The notes: a model not told the origin generated them from the letters alone. DNA of 64,000 nucleotides from Ceriagrion tenellum (GCA_963169105.1 OY720640.1:115616085-115680084), one strand, 5' to 3'. Positions 33,378-45,860 are shown, counted from the first letter of the stretch. Program-made: numbers and translations.

Positions 33378-34948
33378 AATATGGGTACATTTAATCGAAC
33401 AATCAGAAATTTTTCGTCGAGAACAAAACACAAAAATAATCAATCTTCTTCATTTTCAACAATAGCACATCCCATACATATCAAATACGAATGTTTCTTG
33501 CATATATTTATATGTTGCACTGAGTTTGTGTTTTATGGTTTTTGACTGAAGGGCAGAATCCACACCTTACGACGAGGTATCCTCAGATCAGGTTCAGGCA
33601 AACCTACATATCTCCTTGACTGTTCAGGTTGATAGGCAGTGCAGACGAGGAAAATCTCTCTACTATGATCCAATAAGGAAAACCCAGCTGTTTCAAATAA
33701 GTACGTCTGTCAGTTTTTAAGTTGGTATTGTAAGCATGTATCAATTGGAATTTATTCCAGCGATGTCCATCAAAGTGAAAAAAATTGGAAGAGGCCAATG
33801 CCTCGAAACTGTGTAGGTGGCCTTCATCGCTGTGTCCCTTTATGATGTTATAGAACCTAAAACACTAGAATACCAAGTTATGTTTTTCTTTTGAGAGTAG
33901 AGTTCCAGAAAGTTGCAGTTCCCTTTTGTTTCGCCGCACAGTGCCTACTATGGTGAGGTTACAGTTTTTTAGCAAAGAATCTGCCAGATGAAAACCAGTT
34001 ATCCACAGTGATTTTGTGCCCAATCCCCAAGATTGGTGATACTGAGCGACTTACAACATCAAAAGGTGCATTAGAATACTCGAAAGGGCCATCTGATAGT
34101 TAGCCGGGATATATTTCCATGTTAGATAAATAGAAATTCTTGGCATCTACGAGTGAATAAATTATCAAGACGTTGATGGCCGGTTTCTTTCTCATGTAAA
34201 CCTCGAAATGCACAACGCCCTCTACTGCTCTCCAGCATATCATCGATCGTCGCACATTGTGAAATTATTTTCACCAGCAGAGACGGAATCGGTGAACATT
34301 TCCCGGACTGCGGCCAGCCTATCGAATCTTTTTCGTTCCGTTCGATCTCTTACATCGTCAAATCTAACACATCGCAATAGAAAAGGCAACCTATGGTTGG
34401 GCACAGTGGCAGGAAATAAGTCGGCACCAGTTCCATCTGAACCGTACAAATCGTCGATATTTCTATGAGAATAATCCATGCTACATATAATAAACCATGA
34501 AGTGCACGTACTTCTTTCTCTGACATATCTCTAGCGTCCCTCTCCCTGACAAATCTACTTTAAATACTTTAAATGCATAAGTTTGTGTATTTTGTGATGT
34601 ATTCAATCATGTTATATGAAAAAAACAATGGCCAGCACTCCAAAGATATTTTTTCGGTTTTAGCTGACGCACGAACACCAGGCAAACGAGTCACAATGTT
34701 GTGAGCACGAGTTCTAGTACTCGAAGGCGGCTCCTTGTACCATTTGTTTTTTTGCCCCTATCTCGGTAAAAAAAGCGCTGTATTCCCTCGTCCATCTATG
34801 AGCGGAAGGTCTTCATACTGCTCTCGTACGCGACAGAATTGTGTCTTCATCGGAATCACTGTCATCTTCCTCGTCAAATTCTGGTACTTCCTCATCTGGG
34901 ACGGATCGATAAATTTCCAAAATTCCCGCCGGTTTTTCTCATACGGGT
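33378..34948 (-). pseudogene. piggyBac transposase relic (right arm)
   Basis: Mirror of 13150-14720, with the same frame breaks and no indel between the two, so the relic was already dead when the arms became identical. Confidence 0.85.
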
Positions 34949-37207
34949 CTAAACATCTTGCTCACTATTAATAAAATTCCGATAGAGAAATAAAAATTTT
35001 TAGTCAATGAATCCGATATGATAACAACATGTTTATTGTTCTCAAATTTGCTTTTCACGCAAAGTATTTGAAAAAGAAATAACTTAAATTTTTTGGCCAA
35101 AGTTAAAATCTTACTCTTCAACGCATTTTCCGAACTTGTCACGCCTACAGTCCTCAAGAAACTCCAGCTAAAATATGGAAATTTTGCTTGTAAATCGTAA
35201 TATTTTCTCATAGGGTGCCCGTGACACTTCATTGAGTACATCAAAGGCTTATAAACAGGCTAACAAAAGCTACTCGCGGTTTCAAGTATATCCTCGACAT
35301 ATTTTTGCCAACGACGTTGCTCGAGCCCTGGACAAAATGACCGACGGAATTATCAGGTTATGGTCTAAAAGAGCAAACTAAATGTTGGAGTGCTTCATTC
35401 GCTTAAGCTTCGAGTGTTTGATGTGTGGATATTGTGAGTAAAGTAAAAAGTATGCGGAAGGTATACATAGAATTGGAACTGGATCCCCGAAGTCCTCATA
35501 AGACGGCTCACATCACGATAGAAAGTACGGGGAAAAGACATAGCCTGACCAACCTTACACTCTGCTAAATGTGTTACCATGACCACCTTTAGTTAATGAT
35601 CTTCACAGCATCTTCTGACTTCCAACTTCCAACGGTCGACAGCTCATGGCACTGCCTAATCAGAAGGCGCAAGAGCACATATAGGTGACGTGTACCATAC
35701 TCCTCATGCACAGGAATTCTGCAACAGCAATGTTATAAGATCAATCAATCCCTTCTTTAAGGTTATGTCTCCAAATTGCAAATAACCTCCTGTAGCTTCA
35801 CTCAGCACATATTTTTCCTTATGCGATGCCTCAAATTACTCTGAGCATATGGATTTGCTGTAAATGGCTAAATGAATTCCTCGAATCTTCGTTTTGAAAA
35901 TGATGTCTCTTCTCGAGGTAGCACCGTTTAAGCAAGACCACTAAGCCCTGTGACTCATTGAGGCAACACCACTGAAGCAGCAAGTCGTGGTTAGAATGAC
36001 TATGATGACCAAGGTATGGCTGAAAAATGATCCCCAGATTCTATACTTTGCTCATGGTAATGTGTTGCAATTTCCTTAGCCATCGTAACTGTCCATTGTA
36101 ACATCATCTCCTTTGTTAGAAGGCTTGAAATAATGGTGACGGTGTCCTAACAATACCACATCCATCTGCATATGCACTGCTGATTCTAGCACATATGATT
36201 TCTCCCTATGATCTGTGGAAAGAGAGGTGTTTGATTCAGGTAGAGAAAAAGTGAATGACAAATCCATCTTTGTGTTTTTTCCTTATCCATAGTCAAGAGA
36301 CAGGATTCAGCAAAATGCCACAATATCAAAGCAATTATGTACTGTAAAGGAATTTTTAAAAATAAGTTACCCTCCGTGTTGCTCAGTGTCTACTTCAGGT
36401 ATATCTTCCTCGCCTGAAGATCAGTAGAAGTCCATAGCTGTTACTCCCGTGGGGTTTTTCATCATTAAGGTAAACTTCATTCACCAGCAATGCCGATTAG
36501 CATACAGGAAAATGCCCTACCTCTTCAATGCTAACAAGTAATATGTTGCTGGAGCATTGGCAAAATATTTCTCACTTGCTGAAAACCAAACGGATACGCA
36601 AATGAGAAATCGCAGTGGTACGACACACACAGAGAAGGGAAAACAGTTTTCTGGGTTGACATCTAACAAAAAGAGTCATTGAATGTAATGCACCTGTGCA
36701 TCATTAGCTGTCAGCACCTAAAGCAACAGCACCAGCCAACATGCAGGGAGCTTTATTGGTTGAAGTATCGTTAAATATGATACAAACTTGCACTGCAATA
36801 CATGATAAAAGCAAAAAAGTTATTCAATGATCACTGCTCGGACACCAGTACTTACCCACAGGGAACTATGCTTCTTCAAAATTTTGACTCTCGATTAAAG
36901 AGGTTGCAAAATATGGAAAGGATCCGACAATCCATTCATGAGGTCAACTGTTTATAATGCTTCTTTTCCTTGAGCTGCCAGTTTAAAAAATTTTCCACAA
37001 GGAAGTTGCAAGCATGCATTCTCCATTTACAGAAAACCCACGTATGCCGATAAAGTAATCCAATCTTACTCAAGCCACCCCATTTCACACCAAGTTAGCA
37101 AAGCTTCAACTTAATGCTCCACAGGCTAATCAATATCTCAATGCCAGATGTCAACTTTGACCACCAACTCTCAACAATCAAGCACATCGCCGGAGTGTTA
37201 ACGACCA

Positions 37208-37329
37208 TTTGGTTGTTTTCCCTATTACCCACCCTTCTCCCCCTGGAACCTCCCCTTCCCCCAGTCCTCCCTTGTCTCTCCTTGTTGACTTTCCCCCGCA
37301 AACTCTTCCCACTCCCCCACTCCTGCTGA
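37208..37329 (-). other. G-rich purine tract (right arm)
   Basis: Mirror of 10769-10890; C-rich on the plus strand. The unit X copies at 37328 and 38866 both start with GACCTCATCTTG, and in the first copy that start directly abuts this tract. Confidence 0.7.
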
Positions 37330-38239
37330 CCTCATCTTGTAGCTTGTTTATATACACTCCTCTTCTATTGGAATTTGAATGAGAATGGGGAACCAATTCT
37401 GGGGTCACATGGATGATAAAATGTGCAAAAAAGTACACAGGCTCTATACTCCTACAAAATCTCTTGATCCTCATGATCAACACTTGGATCATTATGAATG
37501 CACTAGTATTATATGGAAAGAAAAAAACGTTTACATTAGACACTGAGTTATATTAAGAAAATTCATGCACACAATCACTAGGAAATGACTGGAAAGGACA
37601 TTACCTGAATAAGTGACCTAAATCAATGGATGAACAATGATGGAAATGCTATATGCACTAGGTATGCTGGGTTTGATCAAGGTACCCGGTGGTGATGAAT
37701 ACCTTACATTTTCACTAACAAGAAGGCTTGTTACAATTGATCCCAGGGTTTTGATACAGTAGGGAAAAGGGTAGTTAAGGGTCAAGGCGTTATACTCTAG
37801 GAGCTAAATGTAATGGCCCTGAGCAATTTATACAGTTCTCTGATTTGGAGTTAAAATATTTATTATTGGTAAATAAAACTGACTCAAAACAAAGCTTTTG
37901 CAGTATAATCAAGAGAATTTCTAAGTTCTTAAAAATCATGTAAAAGTATATAGAAAAATTTCCTGATAAAAGAATGGACCTTTACAATATGAAAGATGAA
38001 TTTTTAGAAATAGCTGGACTCTCTGAGGTACATTGAGCACAAGACTATGCATACACTCTAATCACCTCTGCAGGTGGGGACAATAGGCAGAGTTAATTTG
38101 TAATAAGAAATACTGTTTCACTATCAGTAAGAGCCTGAAACTGAAACATTTGGTGGTCAGATGGTCTAACTCTTCATGTGACAGTGCATGATTAAACTCA
38201 ATTTTTTTTAACAAACTCAGATTTTAAAAACAAGGAGAC
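37328..38239 (+). repeat. Unit X, copy X1
   Basis: This is the mirrored partner of 9861-10771 but carries private differences, for example AAATTCATGCAC for AAATGCATGCAC, CACTAACAAG for CACTCACAAG, AGGGAAAAGG for AGGGTCAAGG, GCTTTTGCAG for GCTTCTGCAG and GGTGGTCAG for GGTGGCCAG. It ends at AAGGAGAC and passes into copia sequence. Confidence 0.85.
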
Positions 38240-38864
38240 ATTTTTTTAGCATAACTTGTGCATGCTGATCTCTGAGGGCCAATAGAAGAAAAATCTTTTG
38301 GATGGGCAAGGTATTTATTGCTAATGATGGATGATTATTCCAGACAATTATTTGGCTATTTCCTAAAGAGTAAGGCTGATGTGTTGGAGTCATTCAAAGA
38401 ATTCATATTGTTAGTTGAGAATCAGACTGGTGAAACTATAAAAATTCCCAACACTGACAATGAGACTGAATTCTGCAACAAACCATTTGCTGATTTCTTG
38501 ATGGAAAAGAGCATTAACCATGAAAAAACTGTGCCATATTATCCAGAACAAAATGGGAGAATCGAGAGAGGTAATCGGACTGTCATTGAAGTGGCTTGTA
38601 CCCTTCATGAAGCTCATTTAGATAATTCCTATTGGGCTGAAGCAGTGAATACTGCAATTTATATTGGGAACAGATGTCCTAGCAATGCAATTTCAGGAAG
38701 TGTACCAGAAGAGCTTTGGACTGGAAGGAAAGTTAACCTTTCTCATTTAAAGGTATTTGGTTGTTTTGCACAAGTGTATGTCCCAAAAGAGAAGAGGCAT
38801 AAATTAGATTCAAAGTGTGAAAAGATGATATTTGTAGGGTATTGTAATGAGACAAAAGGATATC
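38240..38864 (+). pseudogene. Copia integrase core fragment (right-arm copy)
   Basis: An open frame of 200 residues (38318-38920) carries DDYSRQLFGYF, TDNETEFCNKPF (second catalytic Asp kept, Gly to Glu beside it), YYPEQNGRIERGNRT and FGCFAQVYVPKEKRHKLDSK. The last 19 residues are read from the abutting X2 repeat, not from copia. There is a 3-base deletion relative to the left-arm copy, near TLHEAHLD. Confidence 0.85.
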
Positions 38865-38865
38865 A

Positions 38866-39776
38866 GACCTCATCTTGTAGCTTGTTTATATACACTCCTC
38901 TTCTATTGGAATTTGAATGAGAATGGGGAACCAATTCTGGGGTCACATGGATGATAAAATGTGCAAAAAAGTACACAGGCTCTATACTCCTACAAAATCT
39001 CTTGATCTTCATGATCAACACTTGGATCATTATGAATGCACTAGTATTATATGGAAAGAAAAAAACGTTTACATTAGACACTGAGTTATATTAAGAAAAT
39101 GCATGCACACAATCACTAGGAAATGACTGGAAAGGACATTACCTGAATAAGTGACCTAAATCAATGGATGAACAATGATGGAAATGCTATATGCACTAGA
39201 TATGCTGGGTTTGATCAAGGTACCCGGTGGTGATGAATACCTTACATTTTCACTCACAAGAAGGCTTGTTACAATTGATCCCAGGGTTTTGATACAGTAG
39301 GGTCAAGGGTAGTTAAGGGTCAAGGCGTTATACTCTAGGAGCTAAATGTAATGGCCCTGAGCAATTTATACAGTTCTCTGATTTGGAGTTAAAATATTTA
39401 TTATTGGTAAATAAAACTGACTCAAAACAAAGCTTCTGCAGTATAATCAAGAGAATTTCTAAGTTCTTAGAAATCATGTAAAAGCATATAGAAAAATTTC
39501 CTGATAAAAGAATGGACCTTTACAATATGAAAGATGAATTTTTAGAAATAGCTGGACTCTCTGAGGTACATTGAGCACAAGATTATGCATACACTCTAAT
39601 CACCTCTGCAGGTGGGGACAATAGGCAGAGTTAATTTGTAATAAGAAATACTGTTTCACTATCAGTAAGAGCCTGAAACTGAAACATTTGGTGGCCAGAT
39701 GGTCTAACTATTCATGTGACAGTGCATGATTAAACTCAATTGTTTTAACAAACACAGATTTTAAAAACAAGGAGAC
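38866..39776 (+). repeat. Unit X, copy X2 (direct repeat of X1)
   Basis: Direct duplicate of 37328-38239 with an offset of about 1538. It starts at the same GACCTCATCTTG and is joined to copia integrase on its left and to TAACTATGGATTTTT on its right. At most diagnostic sites it agrees with the left-arm copy rather than X1. Confidence 0.85.
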
Positions 39777-39945
39777 TAACTATGGATTTTTGGCTGTCCC
39801 AAGTTATCATTGCCCACTCCCAAGTAGAACCTTGCTAAGAGAAGAGCGAGACAGCACAGAATTTCTCACATCTGAAATACATATAAAATAAGTGCTGTAT
39901 TGGGGTAATTCAGTAAGTACATTCATTCATCTCAGGTTATATATA

Positions 39946-40502
39946 TACAAGAGGTTTCCAATCGTCTAGGTAACATTAAGTAAACTTTAAAATGGTTGCT
40001 AACGTAAGATTAAGTGAGACCAGTTTTGAGCATTAGTTATATTCCTTTCGTGATCTTCACATCAAAGGAGGCCAACAACTTCAATCTCTTAATGAAAAAG
40101 AACATTTCCATTCAAAGCAATTAACGGGAAATATTTCCTATGAAAACGGATTACTATGTAAATATAAATAATTACTGGTGTTACTGAAACAAGTGATGAT
40201 GTTTCAATCCTCATTTCTTAGTAATTACACAAGGCTTCATATTGCCTTACTTCATTTTACTGCTGTTGCTATGTCTTGATTTTATTTCTCACGAAAGTCG
40301 TTGAACAAAAACGTCGGAACAAATACTGTTCAACACAACTGTTTTCCCATAGTCACATGGACCTGAGTGTAGTCTGTCAGTCTGTTACCAGGTCTGAAAC
40401 TGAGATGTAGTTCTTGTCAATCGACCATGTTACCAGGCTTTAAATAAATGCCTTTTGTACATTGCACAGTGAAAGTTTATTTAAATGCCTCATATCCCAA
40501 CA
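39946..40502 (+). mobile_element. Probable copia 5' LTR region, left boundary undetermined
   Basis: The stretch ends CATATCCCAACA immediately before a copia-type primer site, as expected for the end of an LTR. I found no matching TGTTGGG start or second LTR, so only the right edge is supported. It contains TAAATAAATGCC and other AT-rich words but no frame of note. Confidence 0.45.
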
Positions 40503-40513
40503 GGTTATGGGCC
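40503..40513 (+). promoter_or_regulatory. Copia primer-binding site (initiator tRNA-Met internal type)
   Basis: GGTTATGGGCC directly follows the CAACA LTR end. It is complementary to the anticodon region of initiator tRNA-Met (GGCCCATAACC), the half-tRNA priming used by copia-type elements. Confidence 0.75.
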
Positions 40514-40631
40514 AAGGCCACCCAGTTCACGCATTCTCTTTAATTACTATTTGTAAAATTATTGGGGTGGAGATAATTGTCTCGCGGGAGAATTTGACTG
40601 TCTGTGGCGTCTTTGTGATTGAAAGAGCACT

Positions 40632-41586
40632 ATGGGAGACATTGTTGGAACAAATTCTATCTTGGCGAGTCTCCCCAAATTGAAAGGTGTGCAAGATTTT
40701 TAGGACTGGAAAGTCAAAGTTTCAAGTAAAGAACTATCTGGAGAACAAGAACTTACGGGTAGCAGTGGTCCCGGAAATTGACAAGGCCGGTAACGAGTTG
40801 CCACTAAATTCAGATAAAGACGGACTAGCTCGCACAACCTTTGCATGCTGTTGGAACCTGTGTGTTTTACTAAAGTGTGACACGCGACCTCAGCGAAAGC
40901 AGCCTGGAAGAATCTCTGTTACGCATATAAGGACAAGGGTTGGGGCAGACGCCTGCGACTTCAATGAAGCAAATTGGAGACATTAACTATCAATGGACGA
41001 TTATTAGAAGAAAGTAATGAGTCTTGCTCATCAGGTAGAAGACATCAATGCCAAGGTCAGCGAGGATTGGCTGATATCAATAATTCTAGGAGGGCTAACT
41101 GATCATTACGCACCGTTTATCATGTCCATTGACTATAATAAAGAGGTGGTTAGCATTGACGAGCTAATGAATAAACTTTTATCTGAGAGTGACCAGCTAA
41201 AATCCAGTGAAGTCCTGGAACGTGATAATGTGGCCCTGTACACCGCGGCTAAGAAGATTGCCTATGGTCAGAAATTGGGCAAAGGGCACGGAGGTGAATG
41301 CAGACCTGTCCCGCAAACTGATGGGAGGAAGTTTGTATTCAAGTATTTTAAGTGCCACGAGGAAGGTCACAAAGCGTCTGAATGTCCAGAGAAGGATGAC
41401 TGCAAACAAAAAGAATTCTTTGCGGTGAAGAAAAAGAGTGGATGACAAGTTGGGCATGCTTTGACGACACATACTGAGCGGTTAGTTCCTGGAAAATGGT
41501 ATGTGGACAGCTGCTGTAGTCATCATGTATCACCTGGAAAGAATAAGATTGTTTCTTCTTGGGAATCAGGTCTTGAAATATCTGTT
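40632..41586 (+). pseudogene. Copia gag and start of protease, frameshifted
   Basis: The likely start is ATGGGAGACATTG at 40632 (MGDIVGTNSILASLPKLKG), with a stop near residue 24 and a continuation in another frame (FQVKNYLENKNLRVAVVPE). The frame at 41017-41445 gives typical copia Gag (MSLAHQVEDINAKVSEDWLI, ILGGLTDHYAPFIMSIDYN). It ends in a CCHC-type knuckle whose first Cys is Phe or Tyr (YFKCHEEGHKASEC), then a stop. Protease sequence WYVDSCCSHHV follows to 41586, where a LINE is inserted. Confidence 0.85.
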
Positions 41587-43795
41587 GCTAACAATGAAGT
41601 GCTTTCTTCTTGCTTTGTTCTTAGTGCATTTTAATGCTGCTTTCCCTAAGAAGACTTATCGTTGTCGGCCAAAGGGTACTAGAAGAAGGTTCTACTCCCA
41701 TGACCTTGTTGTTGAAAGCCAACGATTGCGTGAACTTCATCAGCAAGCCAAGTATGTAGACAACAGTCTAATGACTTATTATAAACAATCACTCATGGCC
41801 TTCAAACAACGTGTTAGGAACCATAGGAAAATTATTAATGAAAGTTACATCCTTTCCTCCACTAATCCCATAAAATCTGCATGGGATGTCATTAAGTGCA
41901 ATACAAGAGCAACTCAAATACATAACACACATAAAGAATTCAATTTTGATGGCACTTCAGTCACAGATCCCTTGAAAGTTGCGGACTGTTTCAATTTAAT
42001 GTCCTGCAATGCAAATCAAGATCACCTTACCTATCCTAGTTTACCAAACAGTTTCTCACCATCTAAGACCTTCTATCTCTTCCCAACCGACCCATACGAG
42101 GTCAACAAAGCCTTGAATACACTCTCTAACAAATGGTCTTCAGGATATGACGAAATCCCCATCCATATCTTGAAGGCAGCCAAAGATTACATATGTGACC
42201 CCCTAGCTCACATAATTAATACTACCTTTGATGAAGGTCATTTCCCTAACTACCTGAAATTAGCCTATGTTAACCCTATCCACAAAAAAGGTCCTTATTC
42301 TGACCCTAATAATTACCGGCCAATATCAGTGCTTCCTAATCTTTCCAAAATTTTTGAAAAAATTTTTCTCAATCATCTCATAAACTTTCTTATGTCATTC
42401 CAGCTCTTGGACCAAGCCCAGCATGGCTTCCTAGCTGGGAAATCCACCACCACTGCTACATTTCAGCTACTCAACCATATCCACAAGGCCCTTGACAGTA
42501 GAAATGCTACACTAGGGATCTTCTATGACCTTAGTAATGCCTTTGATAGTATCAATCATAAGATACTGTTTCTCCAAACTTTCAAGGCTAGGGATTAAGG
42601 GCAATGCCCTGCTTTGGATAAAATCTTTCCTCTCCAGTCGGCAGCAGCAAGTAAAATATTGCCACCAATCAGACACTGGCTCTAACATGCCACTTCAAGT
42701 ATGCCAAGGTGTCCCCCAAGGCTCGATACTCGGACCTCTGCTCTTTATAATTTTTATAAATGACCTTCCATGTTCAATTTCAGTTGGTAAGCTACTTCTC
42801 TATGCTGATCTTCCTGTCTTCTACAGTCAAAAAATCCAGCTGAACTTGGGGATATTTCCCGAACCTCCATCTCAGATATGAGCAATTGGTGCCAAGCAAA
42901 CAGACTCACCATAAATTCTCATAAATCTCTTCACCTACGGTTCCACCACAAAAGGTATCCTCCCACCTCCAGTTTCTTACTTCGTTTAAAGGATAACATC
43001 CTCATCAGATCACATTCTATCAAGTTTCTTGGTCTAGTAATCAATGAAAACCTGGACTGGTCTGACCACATACAGTACATCATGAAAAAAATTACCACTG
43101 GAATCTTCTTGATTAGAAAACTAGCTCCAATTGTTGCTCTGGATACCCTGAAACTCCTATTTCACTCAAAAATCCAATCTCACATTTCAAACGGCATCCT
43201 AATCTGGGGTAATGACAACCTTTCCCACAAGATTTTTTCCCTCCAAAAGCAGGCCATTAAGGCAATGCTTCATCTACCCCTCCATACTCCTGGCAGACCT
43301 TTATTCAAGAACCACACCATCCTCACACTTCCATCCCTTTATATACTTAACTGTGCCTTATTTGTCAAACAAAACCCCCAAATATTCTCCTCTCACCATG
43401 ATGTGCTCTCCTACCACACATGAAACAGTACTAACATCCACTTATCCCAAGCCTCCACTTCCCTTTCTCTACATGGTCCTCATCATGCAGCCTCGATAAT
43501 TTATAACAAATTACCATCTGATATTAAATCACTTTCCTCTCTGCCAGTGTTCAAGAACCGTGTAAAGAATTTACTTCTTGAAAAAGCATATTATTGCATT
43601 TCTGAGATCATGGCATCTAAGTGTGATTGCTGTCATACTTGAACTTATTTTATTTTTTACTAATTGTAAGTCCTGTTGTGTCTTTATTTTATTTGAAACT
43701 TAACCAATGTTGTTTGCTATCTTAATGCATCATTTTTTTTGATGATTTCTATGTTACCTTGTAACCAACAGAAATAAAATCATTATTATTATTAA
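41587..43795 (+). mobile_element. Jockey-like LINE inserted in copia protease
   Basis: A 5'-truncated LINE of about 2.2 kb, with target-site GTT on both sides (41584-41586 and 43796-43798) and a 3' end AATAAAATC plus an ATT microsatellite. The RT domain contains VNPIHKKG, NNYRPISVLPNLSKIFEK, QHGFLAGKSTTTA, FYDLSNAFDSINH, a frameshift near 42560, then QGVPQGSILGPLLFIIFINDL. The catalytic YADD reads LYADLP, so the second Asp is lost. The thumb and C-terminal blocks (MSNWCQANRLTINSHKS, IKFLGLVINENLDWSDH) continue in the frame 42878-43423. The endonuclease is absent. Confidence 0.9.
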
Positions 43796-44397
43796 GTTAT
43801 CAAGGCTGGTGGCAGTGGCAACATCCCCATTAAATTGCCAAACAGTAATGAAATATCGTCAATATCTGATGTCTTGTATGTCCCAGATGCAACTGCTAAT
43901 TGGCTATCAGTTAGTAATACTGTCCGAAATGGGTTTTGCATGTTTTTTAGCGAAAGTGAAGGATGCCTAATCTTTTTTAAGGGTGGATGCAACATTAATG
44001 GCGATTTGGTAGCTGTGGCCAAAGACATCGGTGGAATTTATCAGCTGGGGGTTGAAACTAAGGAAGTGAAAGAGCATGAGAAGTCACAAGTCTGCCTTAT
44101 CACGACCAGTACAACCACACAGCATGTAAGGGGAAAACAAATCCTAATGCTGAGGCACTGTGTCATCGGAAACTGGGGCACCTAAACAGGCAAGATATGA
44201 CTAAATTAAAGACATTGGCTTATGGTGTCAATTTTACAGGCGCTGTGGAGATAATTAACGCTCCCTTTATTGCTGGAAAGATGAGGAGAGCTCCATTTGA
44301 AAACAGCTTATCTAGGGCCATGGAGAAATTGGAACTTGAGCATGCTGATCTCTGAGGGCCAATAGAAGAAAAATCTTTTGGAGGGGCAAGGTATTTA
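43796..44397 (+). pseudogene. Copia protease remainder and GAG-pre-integrase
   Basis: Resumes the element split by the LINE: SDVLYVPDATANWLSVSNT, CMFFSESEGCLIFFKGGC and GGIYQLGVETKEV. A frameshift follows near 44130, then the zinc-binding pre-integrase region LCHRKLGHLNRQDMTKLKT (near 44150-44210) and KMRRAPFENSLSRAMEKLE. Several frames must be used, so it is not functional. Confidence 0.8.
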
Positions 44398-44940
44398 TTG
44401 CTAATGATGGATGATTATTCCAGAAAGTTATTTGGCTATTTCCTAAAGAGTAAGGCTGATGTGTTGGAGTCATTCAAAGAATTCATATTGTTAGTTGAGA
44501 ATCAGACTGGTGAAACTATAAAAATTCCCAACACTGACAATGGGGCTGAATTCTGCAACAAACCATTTGCTGAATTCTTGAGGGAAAAGGGCATTAAGCA
44601 TGAAAAAAACTGCCATATTATCCAGAACAAAATGGGAGAATCGAGAGAGGTAATCGGACTGTCATTGAAGTGGCTCGTACCCTACTTCATGAAGCTCATT
44701 TAGATAAACCCTATAGGGCTGAAGCAGTGAATACTGCAATTTATATTGGGAACAGATGTCCTAGCAATGCAATTTCAGGAAGTGTACCACAAGAGCTTTG
44801 GGCTGGAAGGAAAGTTAACCTTTCTCATTTTAAGGTATTTGGTTGTTTTGCACAAGTGTATGTCCCAAAAGAGAAGAGGCATAAATTAGATTCAAAGTGT
44901 GAAAAGATGATATTTGTAGGTTATTGTAATGAGGCATAAG
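44398..44940 (+). pseudogene. Copia integrase
   Basis: rve core: LMMDDYSRKLFGYFLKSKAD, TDNGAEFCNKPFAEF, then a frameshift in an A-run at about 44605, after which the Glu region continues in another frame. The frame 44670-44939 gives GNRCPSNAISGSVPQELWAGRK and FGCFAQVYVPKEKRHKLDSK. It is one of three related integrase copies in the window and the only one in correct element order. Confidence 0.85.
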
Positions 44941-45860
44941 GATATCGTCTCATGGACCCCAAAATACCAGGTAAATTGACAAAAGCTAGGGATGTTATAT
45001 TCTTTGGTGTGTCTTTCCAGGAGGTGAGAAAGATGAACCAGAGGTGAACCCTAATAACGTTGTGATGAGTGACTGTGTTGTCTCAGAGTCAGTCTCTGAA
45101 CTTAGTGATGGTGAAGCGACTGAGGGGCAGAACCTAGTGGATAAGGCAGTGCCACATAATCTTGGTCGTAGGTACCCATTGCGAGAAAGGAGACTGAAAG
45201 AATTCCCTGATCACGTCATCTACAGTTTGGTATGTACAAGTGTGGAGCCAAAGTCTTTGTCTCAGGCTTTATCTTCTAAGGAAAGAGATAAGTGGGTGTA
45301 AGCTATGCATGAAGAGTTTCTTGAGGGCAAATGATACTTGGGAACTTGTAGATTTACCATTATTTAAGAGGCCTGTGCAAAATAAGTGGGTGTTTAAGAT
45401 AAAAAGTGATAGTGAAGATAATGCGATCAGGTATAAGGCAAGATTAGTGGCCAAAAGTTTTACCCAAAAATATGGTGTAGATTACTTTGATACTTTTTCC
45501 CCAGTGTTAAGGTACTCAATGTTGAGGATGCTCTTTTCTCTATCAGCTCACTTTGGCTGGAAGATGGACCATTGGGACATTTATAACAGCATTCTTAAAT
45601 GGAGTACTGAAAGGAGTGAATATGATGCAACCAGAGGGTAGGAAAATTTCAGGAGAGGTTAAAAATGGCATTGTATGGTTTAAAAAAATCGTCTGAAGTA
45701 TGGAATGAGGAATTACATTCTGTTTTGTGTCAATTAAATTATAAGCAATGTGACTCTGAACCATGTGTTTATACTAGGGTATGAGGGAACTGAATTCTTG
45801 TTGATGCAATATTTTTTGATGATATTTTTGTTTTTGGAAATGATTGTGTGGAAAAGGAGG
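44941..45860 (+). pseudogene. Copia linker and reverse transcriptase, truncated
   Basis: Contains GRRYPLRERRLKEFPDHVIYS, then RVT_2 sequence ANDTWELVDLPLFKRP, WVFKIKSDSEDNAIRYKARL, YFDTFSPVLRYSML and HFGWKMDHWD, with decayed continuation to about 45860. RNase H and the 3' LTR are missing: the sequence passes directly into the THAP remnant. Confidence 0.85.

Larger units (their letters stand above)
24829..38864 (-). repeat. Right arm of giant inverted repeat
   Basis: Reverse complement of 9233-23270. It begins with GGTTGTTATTACATGCATCA in a LINE 3' region and ends with AGGATATC in copia integrase. Beyond 38864 the sequence switches to the third copy of unit X, while the left side continues with the copia RT. 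Features without separate entries below mirror those of the left arm at 48098 minus the coordinate. Confidence 0.95.
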
